Below are positions 38,777-46,671 of a stretch of DNA of 64,000 bases, in pieces (the stretch's first letter is position 1; every line of letters begins with the position of its first letter). The translations under genes and the position numbers were made by a program. Source of the DNA: Micromonospora saelicesensis (lineage in GTDB: Bacteria; Actinomycetota; Actinomycetes; Mycobacteriales; Micromonosporaceae); assembly GCF_900091575.1 (NCBI RefSeq), contig NZ_FMCR01000001.1, forward strand, positions 682,001 to 746,000, written 5' to 3'. A model generated the notes under the pieces. It was not told where the DNA came from. It ran no database searches and saw nothing but the letters and a program-made list of their open reading frames with translations.

Positions 38777-39925
38777 ATGTCAGCACCCGTGAGCACCGTC
38801 GAGGACGCGATCCAGGCCGCCCTGGCCACCGTCAACGACCCGGAGATCCGCCGGCCCATCACCGAGCTGGGCATGGTCCGCTCCGCCACGATCGGTGCCA
38901 GCGGCGTCGTCCGCGTCGAGCTGCTGCTCACCGTCGCCGGCTGCCCGCTGAAGGACAAGCTGCGTAACGACATCACCGCCGCCGTCGCCGCGGTCCCCGG
39001 CGTCACCGGCGTGGAGATCGACTTCGGGGTGATGACCCCCGAGCAACGGCAGGGGTTGCAGTCGCAGCTGCGCGGCGGCGGCGCCACCGAGGAGCCCGTC
39101 ATCCCGTTCGCCCAGCCCGGCTCGCGCACCCGCGTGTACGCGGTGGCCAGCGGCAAGGGTGGCGTCGGCAAGTCCAGCGTCACTGTCAACCTGGCGGCGG
39201 CGCTCGCCGCCCGTGGGCTGTCCGTCGGCGTGGTCGACGCGGACATCTACGGCCACTCGGTGCCCCGGATGCTCGGCACGGAGGCCCGGCCCACCCGGGT
39301 CGAAGACATGATCATGCCGCCGCAGTCGCACGGCGTGAAGGTGATCTCCATCGGCATGTTCACGTCCGGCAACGCCGCCGTCGTGTGGCGCGGCCCGATG
39401 CTGCACCGGGCACTGCAGCAGTTCCTGGCCGACGTCTACTGGGGCGACCTGGACGTGCTCCTGCTCGACCTGCCGCCGGGCACTGGTGACGTGGCCATCT
39501 CGCTGGCCCAGTTGCTGCCCAACTCGGAGATCCTGATCGTCACCACCCCGCAGACCGCCGCCGCCGAGGTGGCGGAGCGGGCCGGGGCGATCGCCCTGCA
39601 GACCCACCAGCGGGTGGTCGGCGTCATCGAGAACATGTCCTGGCTGGAGCTGCCGGACGGCTCCCGGATGGAGATCTTCGGCGCTGGCGGTGGTGAGGCG
39701 GTGGCCGAGTCGCTGAGCCGGACCATCGGCGCCCAGGTGCCGCTGCTCGGTCAGATCCCACTGGACACCCGGGTCCGCGAGGCCGGCGACGCCGGCAACC
39801 CGATCGTGCTGGCCGAGCCGGAGTCCCCGGCCGCTCAGGCGCTCGGCACGATCGCCGACCGGCTCGCCCTGCGCCGCGAGTCACTGCTCGGCAAGCCACT
39901 CGGTCTCAAGCCCGCTGGGCGCTGA
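38777..39925 (+). CDS. mrp: Mrp/ApbC-family P-loop iron-sulfur carrier
   Basis: 382 residues. An N-terminal MIP18 (DUF59) domain (about 1-90, NDPEIRRPITELGMV and LLTVAGCPLKDKL) precedes the deviant Walker A VASGKGGVGKSSVTVNLA, GVVDADIYGHSVPRML, and LLLDLPPGTGDVAISLAQLL. The CxxC that normally bridges the Fe-S cluster in Mrp dimers is missing: the stretch after ENMSWLELPDG has no cysteine. This looks normal for actinobacterial Mrp, as I recall it for the M. tuberculosis protein. A role in Fe-S delivery is inferred from family only. Confidence 0.93.
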   Translation: MSAPVSTVEDAIQAALATVNDPEIRRPITELGMVRSATIGASGVVRVELLLTVAGCPLKDKLRNDITAAVAAVPGVTGVEIDFGVMTPEQRQGLQSQLRGGGATEEPVIPFAQPGSRTRVYAVASGKGGVGKSSVTVNLAAALAARGLSVGVVDADIYGHSVPRMLGTEARPTRVEDMIMPPQSHGVKVISIGMFTSGNAAVVWRGPMLHRALQQFLADVYWGDLDVLLLDLPPGTGDVAISLAQLLPNSEILIVTTPQTAAAEVAERAGAIALQTHQRVVGVIENMSWLELPDGSRMEIFGAGGGEAVAESLSRTIGAQVPLLGQIPLDTRVREAGDAGNPIVLAEPESPAAQALGTIADRLALRRESLLGKPLGLKPAGR

Positions 39926-39942
39926 CCACCCGGTACACCGTC

Positions 39943-39974
39943 CAGCCCGTCGGCCACTGTTGGCCGGCGGGCTG
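39943..39974. terminator. Stem-loop after mrp
   Basis: A 14-bp stem with one mismatch (39943-39956 with 39961-39974) and a CTGT loop lies 18 bp after the mrp stop, between mrp and the convergent tatB. Confidence 0.75.
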
Positions 39975-40106
39975 AGTCGCATCCACGGGTGGTCCAGCCA
40001 GGCCGCCGCGGCGTCGGCCGGCGACCGGCGGGGGCAGGCAGGCGGCCGAGTCCGGGCAGGCGGGACTCGCCGGTCGCGGGCAGCAGTCGGTCGGGGTACG
40101 GGTCGG

Positions 40107-40529
40107 TCAGGTGGCGTCGTCGTAGCTGGCGCGGGGGGCCGGAGCCGAGGGGCTGCTGGTGGCCGTGCCGGACCGGGCCTCGTTCGACCGCAGGTCGGCG
40201 GCGTTGGCCACGTCCTTCAGGTCGTTGTGCACGCCGCTGACGTCCGCGCGCAGGTTGTCGTAGACGCCCTGCAACGGCTTGCGGATCGCCGCCTCGTCCT
40301 CCTCGCTGAGGAGGTGCTTGCGGATGAACGCCTTGGGGTGCAGGTCTTCCAGCTGGATGTCGGTGCCCAGCTCACGGCTCAGGTCGCCGGTGGCGTTGCG
40401 GGCCATGTTGCGCAGGTTGCGCACCAACCGCAGGCCGTCGGTGATCACGGCGGGGAGCCGGTCGCCGAAGATCAGCAGCGCCAGGAGCAGCAGCGCACCG
40501 ATCTCCCACCAGTTCAGGTTGTCGAGCAT
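40107..40529 (-). CDS. tatB: Twin-arginine translocase subunit TatB
   Basis: 140 residues. One N-terminal membrane helix (WWEIGALLLLALLIFGDRLP) followed by an amphipathic helix (AVITDGLRLVRNLRNMARN), the TatA/B layout, with a long polar C-terminus (DIQLEDLHPKAFIRKHLLSE) typical of actinobacterial TatB. It forms the TatBC receptor for folded Tat substrates such as the DUF1501 protein at 47985. Location directly after htrA matches Rv1223-Rv1224. Confidence 0.92.
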   Translation of the reverse strand: MLDNLNWWEIGALLLLALLIFGDRLPAVITDGLRLVRNLRNMARNATGDLSRELGTDIQLEDLHPKAFIRKHLLSEEDEAAIRKPLQGVYDNLRADVSGVHNDLKDVANAADLRSNEARSGTATSSPSAPAPRASYDDAT

Positions 40530-40626
40530 CCCGCGGGCCTCCTCTCGGCGTCAGCAGCAAGACTACGCACGGCGGACGGCTTTCGGGCAAGGGGTGCGCC
40601 GCTGTTCACTTCGCTTCCGCGGTGAG

Positions 40627-42078
40627 TCACTTCGCGTCCGCGGCGAGAGTTACCGAGGTGTTCTGCCGGGTGGAGCCCCGCCGATACTCGACGGTCACGA
40701 CCGAGCCCGGCGCGTACTTACGGACCAACGCGGTCAGATCCGTCGGCTCGGTCATCGGCCGCCCGTTGATCTTGAGGATCACGTCGCCGACCTTCAGTCC
40801 GGCGCCGTCCGCGGGGCCGGACGGCTCCACCTCGGCCAGCCGCAGGCCACCCCCGACGACCCCGGTCGGGCCGTCCGCCCGGGCGCCGATCACCGTACGC
40901 CGGGCCTTGCCGGTGCCGATGATGTCCTGGGTCACCCGCTTGGCCTGGTTGATCGGGATGGCGAAGGCGAGCCCGATGTTGCCCGCCTCCTGCCCCTCGG
41001 CGACAAGTGACTTGATGGTGGAGTTCACTCCGACCACCCGGCCGGCGCCGTCGACAAGTGGGCCGCCCGAGTTGCCGTGGTTGACCGCGGCGTCGGTCTG
41101 GATGGCGGCGTAGTAACGCACCGGGCCGCCCGGTTCGCCGGCCTGCATCGTCCGGTCCAGCGCACTCACGATGCCGGCGGTGACCGTGTTGGCCAGCGAC
41201 AACGGCGAGCCGATGGCGAGCACGGGGTCGCCGACCGCCAGCGCGTCGGAGTCGCCGAACTCCACCGGCCGCAACCCGGGACGACTCACCTTGATCACCG
41301 CGATGTCCGACTCCGCGTCCTGACCGACGATGGTCGCCGGCGCGGTGCTGCCGTCGTTGAAGACCACCGAGGCCTTGCCGGTGCCGCCGGCCACCACATG
41401 GTCATTGGTGATCACATGGCCGTCGGCGGTGGCGACGAAGCCGGAGCCCTCACTGGTCCCGCCGAGGCTGCTCACCCGGACGGTGACCACGCTGGGCAGG
41501 ACCCGTTCGGCGACCCCGGCCAGCGACTCCGGTTTGCGCTGCGCCAGCGCCGGCACCTCCGCGGGCGCACCGCCGAGGACCGCCGCACCAGCGCCGCCGC
41601 GCACCGCGAACGCGTAGCCCAACGCACCGCCGAGGGTGCCGGCCAGCAGCGCGGTGATCACGGGAATGAGCAACAGGTGGCGCAGTGTCGGCCGGCCCGG
41701 CGCGTCGGGGTCGGTGACCGGCTCGGGCTCGGCGCCGGGGGCCACCACCCCGGGCACCACCACCGCGGTCGGGGCCGCCGGGTCGCGCCAGGGGTCGGCG
41801 AGCGCGTCCGACCACCAGGCCGACGCGTCGGCCGAGTTGGGCCCGCCCGCAGCCGGCGCACCGTAAGACGCCGGCCCGACGGGAGACGCCGGCCAACCCG
41901 GTGTCGATCCGCCGGAAGACGCTGGCCAACCCGGTGTCGGTCCGCTGCCTGGCGAGGCGAGGGGCGTGCGGTCAGCCCCCGGCATGGTCGGCGGCCCCAC
42001 CGGCGGGGCTCCTGCCCCGGGCGGTCGCGCCGGAGCCGGAGTCTCACCGCCCCGGCGCCAGTCCCAGCCGTCGGTCAC
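40627..42078 (-). CDS. htrA: HtrA/DegP-like membrane serine protease with PDZ domain
   Basis: 483 residues from GTG 42078 (VTDGWDWRRGG), with GGGAGG about 8 nt upstream. A Pro/Gly-rich cytosolic arm precedes one membrane helix (LLLIPVITALLAGTLGGALG), then a trypsin-like domain with the triad His in VITNDHVV, Asp in ESDIAVIKV and Ser in NHGNSGGPLVDG, then a PDZ domain (GGGLRLAEVEPSGPADGAG). It degrades or holds misfolded envelope proteins. In M. tuberculosis the gene order is sigE-rseA-htrA-tatB; here sigE and rseA are not present between htrA and the O-methyltransferase. Confidence 0.95.
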   Translation of the reverse strand: MTDGWDWRRGGETPAPARPPGAGAPPVGPPTMPGADRTPLASPGSGPTPGWPASSGGSTPGWPASPVGPASYGAPAAGGPNSADASAWWSDALADPWRDPAAPTAVVVPGVVAPGAEPEPVTDPDAPGRPTLRHLLLIPVITALLAGTLGGALGYAFAVRGGAGAAVLGGAPAEVPALAQRKPESLAGVAERVLPSVVTVRVSSLGGTSEGSGFVATADGHVITNDHVVAGGTGKASVVFNDGSTAPATIVGQDAESDIAVIKVSRPGLRPVEFGDSDALAVGDPVLAIGSPLSLANTVTAGIVSALDRTMQAGEPGGPVRYYAAIQTDAAVNHGNSGGPLVDGAGRVVGVNSTIKSLVAEGQEAGNIGLAFAIPINQAKRVTQDIIGTGKARRTVIGARADGPTGVVGGGLRLAEVEPSGPADGAGLKVGDVILKINGRPMTEPTDLTALVRKYAPGSVVTVEYRRGSTRQNTSVTLAADAK

Positions 42079-42266
42079 GTCGGTGCCTCCCAGTCCGTCC
42101 CCGGATCCCGCGCCGCGTCGCCCGGCCACGGGCCGGTCTGGTCGCGGCTGACGGGATACCGCCTCCAGGATTGCACGGATGGACGCGGTGCAGTCAGCGG
42201 TTGCCCCGGTGATCGCTTCCGGCGGAGGCGCGGCTGCGCCCCACGACGGTCGCCTCTACGCTCACA

Positions 42267-42962
42267 GTGCCAACCCGCCCCCGCACAACGCACCGCCCCC
42301 GGAGGTGCCCCATCGCCACGGTCGCCGGTTCCGGCAGTTCGACGACACAGGCCCAGCATTTCGCCGAGTCGTACGTCACCGAGGATCTCGTTCTGCGTAC
42401 CGCCCGCAGCCTGGCCCGGGAGGTGGGCCTCGACGCGGTCACCCCCGGCGCGGGGGCGGCGCTGCGGCTGCTGGCCGCCGCCGGCAACGCCCGTGCGGTG
42501 GTGGAGATCGGCACCGGCACCGGGGTGAGCGGCGTCTGGTTGCTGCGCGGCATGCGCGTGGACGGCGTGCTCACCACCATCGACGTGGAGGTGGAGCACC
42601 AGCGGATCGCCCGGCGGATCTTCGCCGAGGCGGGTTTCGCGGCCGGGCGTACCCGGATCATCACCGGTCGGGCGCTCGACGTGCTGCCCCGGCTCGCCGA
42701 CGGCGCGTACGACCTGGTCTTCGTGGACGCGGAGGCGACCGGCTTCCATGCCTGTGTGGAGGCGGCGCTGCGGCTGTTGCGCCCAGGGGGCGTGCTGGCG
42801 CTCAACGGTGTGCTGGCCAGCGGACGGATCGGCGACCCGGCCGCCCGGGACGCGGAGACGGTGACGGTTCGCGAAACGATCAAGGCGGTCCGGGAGTCGG
42901 AGCACTGGATTCCCGCGCTGCTTCCGGTCGGGCACGGGCTGCTCGCCGCGGTGAAGTGCTGA
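42267..42962 (+). CDS. SAM-dependent O-methyltransferase (Rv1220c type)
   Basis: A class I methyltransferase of the caffeoyl-CoA O-methyltransferase group: HFAESYVTEDLVLRTARSL, SAM motif VVEIGTGTGVSGVWLL, TTIDVEVEHQRIARRIF, and LVFVDAEATGFHACVEAALR. The GTG at 42267 is the only regular start in frame before the conserved region, but the ribosome site GGAGG (42301-42305) lies 6 nt before an ATC at 42312 that would give a protein beginning IATVAGSGSS; that ATC may be the true start (217 residues incl. first). Its neighbour relation to htrA matches Rv1220c apart from the missing sigE-rseA. Confidence 0.9.
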   Translation: MPTRPRTTHRPRRCPIATVAGSGSSTTQAQHFAESYVTEDLVLRTARSLAREVGLDAVTPGAGAALRLLAAAGNARAVVEIGTGTGVSGVWLLRGMRVDGVLTTIDVEVEHQRIARRIFAEAGFAAGRTRIITGRALDVLPRLADGAYDLVFVDAEATGFHACVEAALRLLRPGGVLALNGVLASGRIGDPAARDAETVTVRETIKAVRESEHWIPALLPVGHGLLAAVKC

Positions 42963-42976
42963 TTCGAGCCCAGGAC

Positions 42977-43011
42977 GGGTCAGAGCCCCGGTCGCGCCGA
43001 GGCTCTGACCC
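42977..43011. terminator. Bidirectional stem-loop between convergent genes
   Basis: GGGTCAGAGCC (42977-42987) pairs exactly with 43001-43011 around a 13-nt loop, just between the stop codons of the methyltransferase and the aminopeptidase genes. Confidence 0.75.
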
Positions 43012-43016
43012 ACGCC

Positions 43017-44492
43017 CTAGTTGACGTCGGCGAGCCAGCGCAGCAGCGACCGGACGCCCCAGCCGGTGGCGCCACGGCTGACCTCGGCCTGGTCGCCGTC
43101 GGCCCAGGACGGGGCGGACATGTCCAGGTGCAGCCAGCGGTCACGTAGGTCGCCGGTGAACTCGCGCAGGTAGAGCGCGGCCAGCACCGAGCCGGCACCC
43201 TGCGTGGGTGCGCTGTAGAGGTCGGCGATCTCGCTGCCGAGGTACTCGACGTAGTCGGTGTGCAGAGGCATCCGCCATGCCGACTCGCCGGCCGCCTCGG
43301 CCGCGGCCAGCACGCTGGCGGCCAGCTCGTCGTTCTCGCTGTAGAGGGCGGCGGTGCGCTTGCCCAGCGCCACCGAGTTCGCGCCGGTGAGCGTGGCCAG
43401 GTCGAGCAGCAGGTCCGGCTTGAGCTGCTGCACCGCGTACGCCAGCGCGTCGGCGAGGACCAGCCGACCCTCGGCGTCGGAGTTGGTCGTCTCGCTGGTC
43501 GTACCGCCGTAGTGCCGGATCACGTCGCCGGGACGGAACGCCGAGCCGCTGACCATGTTCTCGGCCAGCGGGGTCAACGTGGTGATCCGGACCGGCAGCC
43601 GCAGCGCGGCGGCACCGAGGGTGGCGGCGACGACAGCGGCCGCGCCGGCCATGTCCTTGCGCATCAGCTTCATCGACGCCACCGGCTTGATCGAGATGCC
43701 ACCGGTGTCGAAGGTGATGCCCTTGCCGATCAGCACCACGTGGGTGCGCGCGTTGGCGGGGTGCCAGTCCAGTTCGACCAGCCGGGGCCCGCTGGCGGAG
43801 CCACCGCCCACGGCGAGGATCCCGCCGAAGCCCTCGGTGGCCAGCTCGGCCGGGCCACGGACCCGCAGCCGCAGGTCCGGAAGGTCGGCCGCGGCGGAGG
43901 CCACCTGGTCGGCGAACCACTGCGGGGTCTTCACCGAGGACGGAGTGTTGGTCAGGTCCCGGGCGAGGTGGGTCATCGCGGCCGTGGTCCGGGCCGTGGC
44001 GACGGTGTCCTCGTACCCGGTCGGGTCGTCGAGCAGCAGGTCGACGCCGGTGAGCGCCGGTCGGTCGCCAGCCTCGGTGAGTCGGAACCGGTACGGGGCG
44101 AGCAGCAGCCCCTCGGTCAACCCGCGAACGGCGGCGGGTGTCACCTCGGCCGGCAGCGCGATGGTGATATGCGTCTCAGCTGAAGTTGAGCGGGCCAGGG
44201 CCGCGCCGGCCGCCCGCCAAGCCGCCTCGCCGCCGTCACCGATGCCGAGCAGCAGCAGCCGGCCGGGAGTACGCCCGGGGCGCAACTGAGTGTGGATCTC
44301 GCCGGCTCGGCCCGTCAGCCGGGCCGCTGACGCCAGCGCGACCGCCTCGTCGGCCGTGCCGTCCGGGCCCGCCACGGCGGTCGACACGGGCTCGGCCGAG
44401 GTCTCACCTTCCGCCGTCGAATCGGCGGAGCGGACGGGCAGGACGAGGACGTCGAGCCGGTCAGGCTCGGCGATCAGACGGATGGCGAGCAC
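43017..44492 (-). CDS. pepA: Leucyl aminopeptidase (M17)
   Basis: 491 residues from GTG 44492. The catalytic domain shows VLIGKGITFDTGGISIKP (Lys, Asp metal ligands), MKLMRKDMAGAAAVV, and the signature NSDAEGRLVLADALAY, in which the first residue set NTDAEGRL of other members is NSDAEGRL. A two-zinc enzyme removing N-terminal amino acids, usually a hexamer in the cytoplasm. The N-terminal domain (about 1-170) is the typical macro-like fold. The GGAGG before the start is about 11 nt away, slightly long. Confidence 0.95.
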   Translation of the reverse strand: MLAIRLIAEPDRLDVLVLPVRSADSTAEGETSAEPVSTAVAGPDGTADEAVALASAARLTGRAGEIHTQLRPGRTPGRLLLLGIGDGGEAAWRAAGAALARSTSAETHITIALPAEVTPAAVRGLTEGLLLAPYRFRLTEAGDRPALTGVDLLLDDPTGYEDTVATARTTAAMTHLARDLTNTPSSVKTPQWFADQVASAAADLPDLRLRVRGPAELATEGFGGILAVGGGSASGPRLVELDWHPANARTHVVLIGKGITFDTGGISIKPVASMKLMRKDMAGAAAVVAATLGAAALRLPVRITTLTPLAENMVSGSAFRPGDVIRHYGGTTSETTNSDAEGRLVLADALAYAVQQLKPDLLLDLATLTGANSVALGKRTAALYSENDELAASVLAAAEAAGESAWRMPLHTDYVEYLGSEIADLYSAPTQGAGSVLAALYLREFTGDLRDRWLHLDMSAPSWADGDQAEVSRGATGWGVRSLLRWLADVN

Positions 44493-44557
44493 GCGGAACC
44501 GAACCTCCAGGAAAGTGTCGCGGACCGGCGGAAAAGCCACCTGACCGCAGCGTTGAA

Positions 44558-44594
44558 GACCCTGAGCCACCGGCGATTCCGGTGGCTCAGGGTC
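44558..44594. terminator. Perfect 16-bp stem-loop
   Basis: Arms 44558-44573 and 44579-44594 pair with no mismatch around CGATT. It lies between the DUF3117 gene and pepA, both leftward, and should stop transcripts from DUF3117 before pepA. Confidence 0.8.
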
Positions 44595-44604
44595 CAAAGA
44601 ACGT

Positions 44605-44628
44605 TCCGGGCGGCGTGAGCCGCCCGGA
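44605..44628 (-). terminator. Second stem-loop after DUF3117 gene
   Basis: TCCGGGCGGC (44605-44614), loop GTGA, GCCGCCCGGA (44619-44628): a 10-bp perfect stem 11 bp after the DUF3117 stop on the minus strand. Confidence 0.75.
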
Positions 44629-44639
44629 GCACTCCTTAC

Positions 44640-44807
44640 TCAGCCGGCCGCTGCCTTCAGTGCGTCACCGAGCGCGTTGGCCTCGTCGGGAGTCATCTCG
44701 ACGACGAGCCGGCCACCGCCCTCCAGCGGGACCCGCATGACGATGCCCCGCCCCTCCTTGGTGACTTCCAGCGGACCGTCGCCCGTCCGCGGCTTCATCG
44801 CCGCCAT
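44640..44807 (-). CDS. DUF3117 small protein
   Basis: 55 residues from ATG 44807 with GGGGAG about 6 nt upstream: MAAMKPRTGDGPLEVTKEGR, then IVMRVPLEGGGRLVVEMTPDEA. This short basic-acidic beta-hairpin/helix protein is highly conserved in actinobacteria as DUF3117 (Rv1211 in M. tuberculosis) with no known function. The N-terminal MAAMKPRTGDGP is near-invariant in the family. It fits the tag-DUF3117 part of the conserved neighbourhood, although here a few genes are inserted between them. Confidence 0.92.
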   Translation of the reverse strand: MAAMKPRTGDGPLEVTKEGRGIVMRVPLEGGGRLVVEMTPDEANALGDALKAAAG

Positions 44808-44997
44808 GTTGTCTCCCCTCAGACCTACACCAGGGTCGGTGGGTTGCCCCACAGCCACTTCGTCACGACCACCCGCAACAGTCACGGGGGTGTCGACCAA
44901 CGATTTTCCCTGATGAACACCGCCGGACCCAAACCGGAGCAGCATTGATGTAACAGCATCTAGCTTATCTTGAGAAGGCCTGTCACAATGTGCGGTC

Positions 44998-45816
44998 ATG
45001 CAGGCACGGTCGGCACTCTTCGACCTGTACGGCGACCACCTCCGTCCGAGGGGTGGCCGGGCACCGGTTGCTGCCCTGGTCAAGCTACTGGCGCCGCTGG
45101 GAATCGCACCGCCAGCAGTTCGCACCGCCGTCTCCCGGATGGTGCGCCAAGGCTGGCTCGAGCCCCTCCGGTTGGTCTCCGGACCGGGATATTCGATCAC
45201 ACCGAAAGCTGCTCGCCGACTCGACGAGGCAGCGGCCCGGATCTACCGGACCGGCCGGGTCACCTGGGACGGCCGGTTCGATCTGCTGGTGTTGGAGGCC
45301 CCGGGCTCCCGGCGGGACCGCCAGCGGCTCGCCGCCAACCTGAGCTTCCTCGGCTACGGGACGCTCGACGAGCAGACCTGGGTCGCCACCCGCCCGGCTG
45401 AGGACGTCGACCTGCTCCTCGCCGAGACCGGCATCCGGTTCGAGCGGTTCACCGCCTCGCACTTCTCCGGCACCCCCGGCGCGATGGGCGTGGTCCGACG
45501 CGCCTGGAACCTGGCCGAGATCGGCCGCGCCTACGAGCGGTTCGTCGCGGACCAGCGCCCGCTGCTCGCCGCGGTCACCGTGCGCAGCAGCGACGAGGAG
45601 GCGTACGCGACGCGGTTCCGCCTCGTGCACGCGTGGCGTACGTTCCTCTTCCAGGATCCGCAGCTGCCCCCGGCGCTGCTGCCCGAGCGGTGGCCCGGCA
45701 CCGCCGCGGCCAGTTTCTTCGACCGGCACGCAGCCCGCCTGCGTCCGGCCGCCGACCGGTACGTCGAACAGTGCCTCGACGCCGGCAACCGCATCGTCCG
45801 ACAGAAGGGTCGTTAG
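44998..45816 (+). CDS. PaaX-family transcriptional regulator
   Basis: 272 residues. The N-terminal winged helix (about 1-85: ARSALFDLYGDHLRPRGGRA, VRTAVSRMVRQGWLEPLR) and the PaaX core and C-terminal domains (NLSFLGYGTLDEQTWVA and FRLVHAWRTFLFQDPQLPPALLP) are clear. In E. coli PaaX represses phenylacetate breakdown and senses phenylacetyl-CoA. Only an enoyl-CoA hydratase-like gene 4 bp downstream accompanies it here; no other paa gene is present. It probably controls that gene and itself. Confidence 0.93.
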   Translation: MQARSALFDLYGDHLRPRGGRAPVAALVKLLAPLGIAPPAVRTAVSRMVRQGWLEPLRLVSGPGYSITPKAARRLDEAAARIYRTGRVTWDGRFDLLVLEAPGSRRDRQRLAANLSFLGYGTLDEQTWVATRPAEDVDLLLAETGIRFERFTASHFSGTPGAMGVVRRAWNLAEIGRAYERFVADQRPLLAAVTVRSSDEEAYATRFRLVHAWRTFLFQDPQLPPALLPERWPGTAAASFFDRHAARLRPAADRYVEQCLDAGNRIVRQKGR

Positions 45817-45820
45817 ACAC

Positions 45821-46612
45821 GTGACCGAGCCGCTGCTGGTCGACCGGACCGATGCCGTCGTCACCCTCACGCTGAACCGGCCGAACGCGATGAACGCGCT
45901 CGACGTGGCGCTCAAGGAGGCGCTGCGGGACGCCCTCGCGGAGCTGGAGACCGACCGGTCCTGCCGCGCGGTCGTCCTGGCCGGGGCCGGCGGGTCGTTC
46001 AGCGCCGGTCAGGACCTGCGCGAGCACGTGGCCACCCTGGAAAACTCGGCCAGTGACCCGCTGGGCACCGTGCGGGCGCACTACAACCCGATCGCCGCCC
46101 GGCTCGCCAACCTGCCCAAGCCGGTGATCGCCGCGGTCCGCGGGATGGCCGCCGGGGCGGGCGCGTCGCTGGCGTTCCTGGCCGACATCCGCATCGGCGG
46201 TCCGACCACCAGTTTCCTGATGGCCTTCGCCAAGGTCGGTCTCGCCGCCGACACCGGCGCCTCCTGGACGTTGCCCCGACTGGTCGGGCACGCCAAGGCG
46301 GTGGAACTGCTGCTGCTGGCCGAGCCGGTCCGCGCCGAGGAGGCGTGCCGGTTGGGCCTGCTCAACCGGTTGACGGACGACGACGAGCAGGTGCTGCCCG
46401 TCGCCCAGGAGTTGGCGGCCCGCCTCGCCGCCGGCCCGACCGTCGCGTACGGGGCGATCAAGCGCCAGCTCTCCATCGCCGACGCCGGCACCCTCGCCGA
46501 CGCCCTCGCCGCCGAGGCGCAGGCCCAGTCGATCTGCGGCGCCACCGCCGACCACCGGGCGGCCACCCTCGCCTTCGTCGGCAAGCAGAAACCGGTCTTC
46601 GAGGGACGCTGA
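45821..46612 (+). CDS. Enoyl-CoA hydratase/isomerase (PaaG-like)
   Basis: 263 residues from GTG 45821. Crotonase fold with VTLTLNRPNAMNALDVAL, the oxyanion-hole AGQDLREH and AVRGMAAGAGASLAFLAD, and VGLAADTGASWTLPRLVG, whose Asp (AADTG) is the catalytic acid of PaaG-type isomerases rather than the Glu of true hydratases. This suggests ring-opening or double-bond isomerisation in aromatic acid degradation. It follows paaX by 4 bp and is probably its target. No other degradation gene lies near. Confidence 0.92.
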   Translation: MTEPLLVDRTDAVVTLTLNRPNAMNALDVALKEALRDALAELETDRSCRAVVLAGAGGSFSAGQDLREHVATLENSASDPLGTVRAHYNPIAARLANLPKPVIAAVRGMAAGAGASLAFLADIRIGGPTTSFLMAFAKVGLAADTGASWTLPRLVGHAKAVELLLLAEPVRAEEACRLGLLNRLTDDDEQVLPVAQELAARLAAGPTVAYGAIKRQLSIADAGTLADALAAEAQAQSICGATADHRAATLAFVGKQKPVFEGR

Positions 46613-46657
46613 ACGCGATCCGGACGCCGCCCTTACCGTCCTCGAACACGGGACGCC

Positions 46658-46663
46658 TAGCGT
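46658..46663 (+). promoter_or_regulatory. Leaderless-type -10 box (TAGCGT)
   Basis: TAGCGT ends 8 nt before the ATG at 46672 of the DUF1800 gene. Confidence 0.5.
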
Positions 46664-46671
46664 CGGCCGGT

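Noticed and set aside
41077..42528. Plus-strand frame antisense to htrA running into the O-methyltransferase region
   Set aside because: Shadow frame; the methyltransferase reads in another frame with clear SAM motifs.
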